Assembly: GCA_019055375.1 (NCBI GenBank) | Contig: JAHQIW010000300.1 | Location: 124,001-188,000 of the forward strand | Reading direction: 5' to 3' | DNA length: 64,000 bases | From: Parelaphostrongylus tenuis | Lineage: Eukaryota > Nematoda > Chromadorea > Rhabditida > Metastrongylidae | Shown here: in pieces, positions 63,155 through 64,000 of the stretch | Layout: each line of letters starts with the position of its first letter | Position numbering within the stretch: position 1 is the stretch's first letter | Translations under genes and position numbers: made by a program | The notes under the pieces: generated by a model | Told to the model about the DNA's origin: nothing | What the model saw: the letters and a program-made list of their open reading frames with translations, nothing else | Databases searched by the model: none

Positions 63155-64000
63155 CTAGATACATTGTCAGTATTTTTACTCGCAAATTTGATTACCCAGA
63201 CCTCATATGTTTTGCTAGAAAAAATCTCAAAATTCCTCAGATGGAGGTTCTTACAAGCAGCCGTTGTCCACGTCAAGCTACAGCAAGCATATGGAGACCT
63301 AACCAACGCATCGGATATGAAGAGTGGCATGTAAAATATCCAAAAGCGGGTTCAACTCCCGCCTCCAGTTGAACGTTTTGCGTACCACTTAGTATTCTTA
63401 CAAAGAATAAAGGATAAAGCTCGCGGCTTTGATAAATCCTTGATGGATGCGCTATGTATTCGTCTTCACCTTTCCACTTCGTTTGAAGTCATTTCATGCA
63501 TATCTGGCCTTTACAATGACTCGCGGTGGCCTCCCGCTGTATCGAGTCAATGTTGCTTATCTTTTAAACAAGTCGGAGATCAGTCTGTTACCAATTACCG
63601 ACCCCGAAGGGATGGTGGCTTGATGAGCGATGAGCGGACGATCGAACCATCGACCTTGTGTGCGACGCAAAGCACCTTTAACCACAGCGCCACATGGGCT
63701 CCAACATTCTTATATATACATCGATACATCGTACTAAAGAAGCAGTAAAAACAAAGAGTTTATACAGATCATACGGTCCAGAAAGCCCATCATTGTCCTG
63801 ACAGTGCTGGCTCCTTATAAAGCCTCAAAAAACTGAGAAAAAGGTAATTTCTCTCAAATTTACAATCAAACTTGAGTCAGTAGGCTCGGAATGTTTCGCT
63901 GCCATCGCTTCCCACAGTTCTTTCTGCATTGGTTTAGAACCATTCCAACAAATAACAAAACTGATAATTGACAATATCTGTTCTTGTACACTTTGGATTA
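63155..64000. other. 5' flank or first intron of ARFGAP1
   Basis: Contains an S4 3' fragment (63335-63400, plus; CAAAAGCGGGTTCAACTCCC) and an S1 SINE (63405-63700, minus; GGCGCTGTGGTTAAAGGTGC, ATGGTTCGATCGTCC). No initiator exon for ARFGAP1 (expected to encode about 20 residues before CFECG) is visible. Confidence 0.55.

Noticed and set aside
63850..63960. Minus-strand exon (MQKELWEAMAAKHSE-like reading)
   Set aside because: It reads well but does not match the expected ARFGAP1 start, lacks a clear donor, and no neighbouring exon supports it.
1..64000. CRISPR array, phage, operon or bacterial contamination
   Set aside because: Spliced animal genes span the window and the repeats are eukaryotic transposable elements without regular spacing.

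Overview
The window looks like nuclear DNA of a strongylid (hookworm-type) nematode. This is an inference. The evidence is AT-rich sequence, genes cut into many short exons with TTTCAG-like acceptors and GTRAGT-like donors, animal-type orthologues, mariner-derived elements, several tRNA-derived SINE families, and RTE-clade retroelement copies of the kind I associate with hookworm genomes. I see no rRNA, CRISPR, operon or prokaryotic signal.

Layout. The left edge (125-281, minus) holds a possible first exon of a homeobox gene whose remainder would lie outside the window. From 0.3 to 18.3 kb I find no convincing gene, only repeats. A plus-strand MATH/BTB-type gene runs from about 18.3 to 30.76 kb. 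It is followed tail-to-tail, 0.56 kb away, by a large minus-strand gene (31.3-47.9 kb) that I identify as TONSL from its domain order: TPR, acidic segment, ankyrin repeats, ubiquitin-like domain, LRR. TONSL is head-to-head with a plus-strand DEAD-box helicase gene, a DDX28 orthologue (49.6-56.1 kb). That gene is tail-to-tail with a minus-strand ARFGAP1 orthologue (57.2-63.15 kb), whose first exon probably lies outside the window. I rebuilt exons by hand from reading frame, splice sites and phase. Phases agree across nearly all junctions; the exceptions are listed as findings.

Repeats fill most introns and intergenic DNA: three RTE 3' fragments (two with target-site duplications), at least four tRNA-like SINE families (called S1-S4 here), four palindromic mariner-derived elements (M1-M4), long foldback elements (F2) and a diverse MITE group sharing one core (F1). 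The most unusual theme is how often unrelated families occur as head-to-head palindromes: S4 SINE pairs, mariner 5'-end pairs, F1 and F2 foldbacks.

The recognised genes do not form one pathway. TONSL acts in replication-coupled chromatin and fork repair, DDX28 in mitochondrial ribosome assembly, ARFGAP1 in Golgi Arf GTPase cycling, and MATH/BTB proteins are usually CUL3 substrate adaptors. Those roles come from family knowledge and were not tested here.
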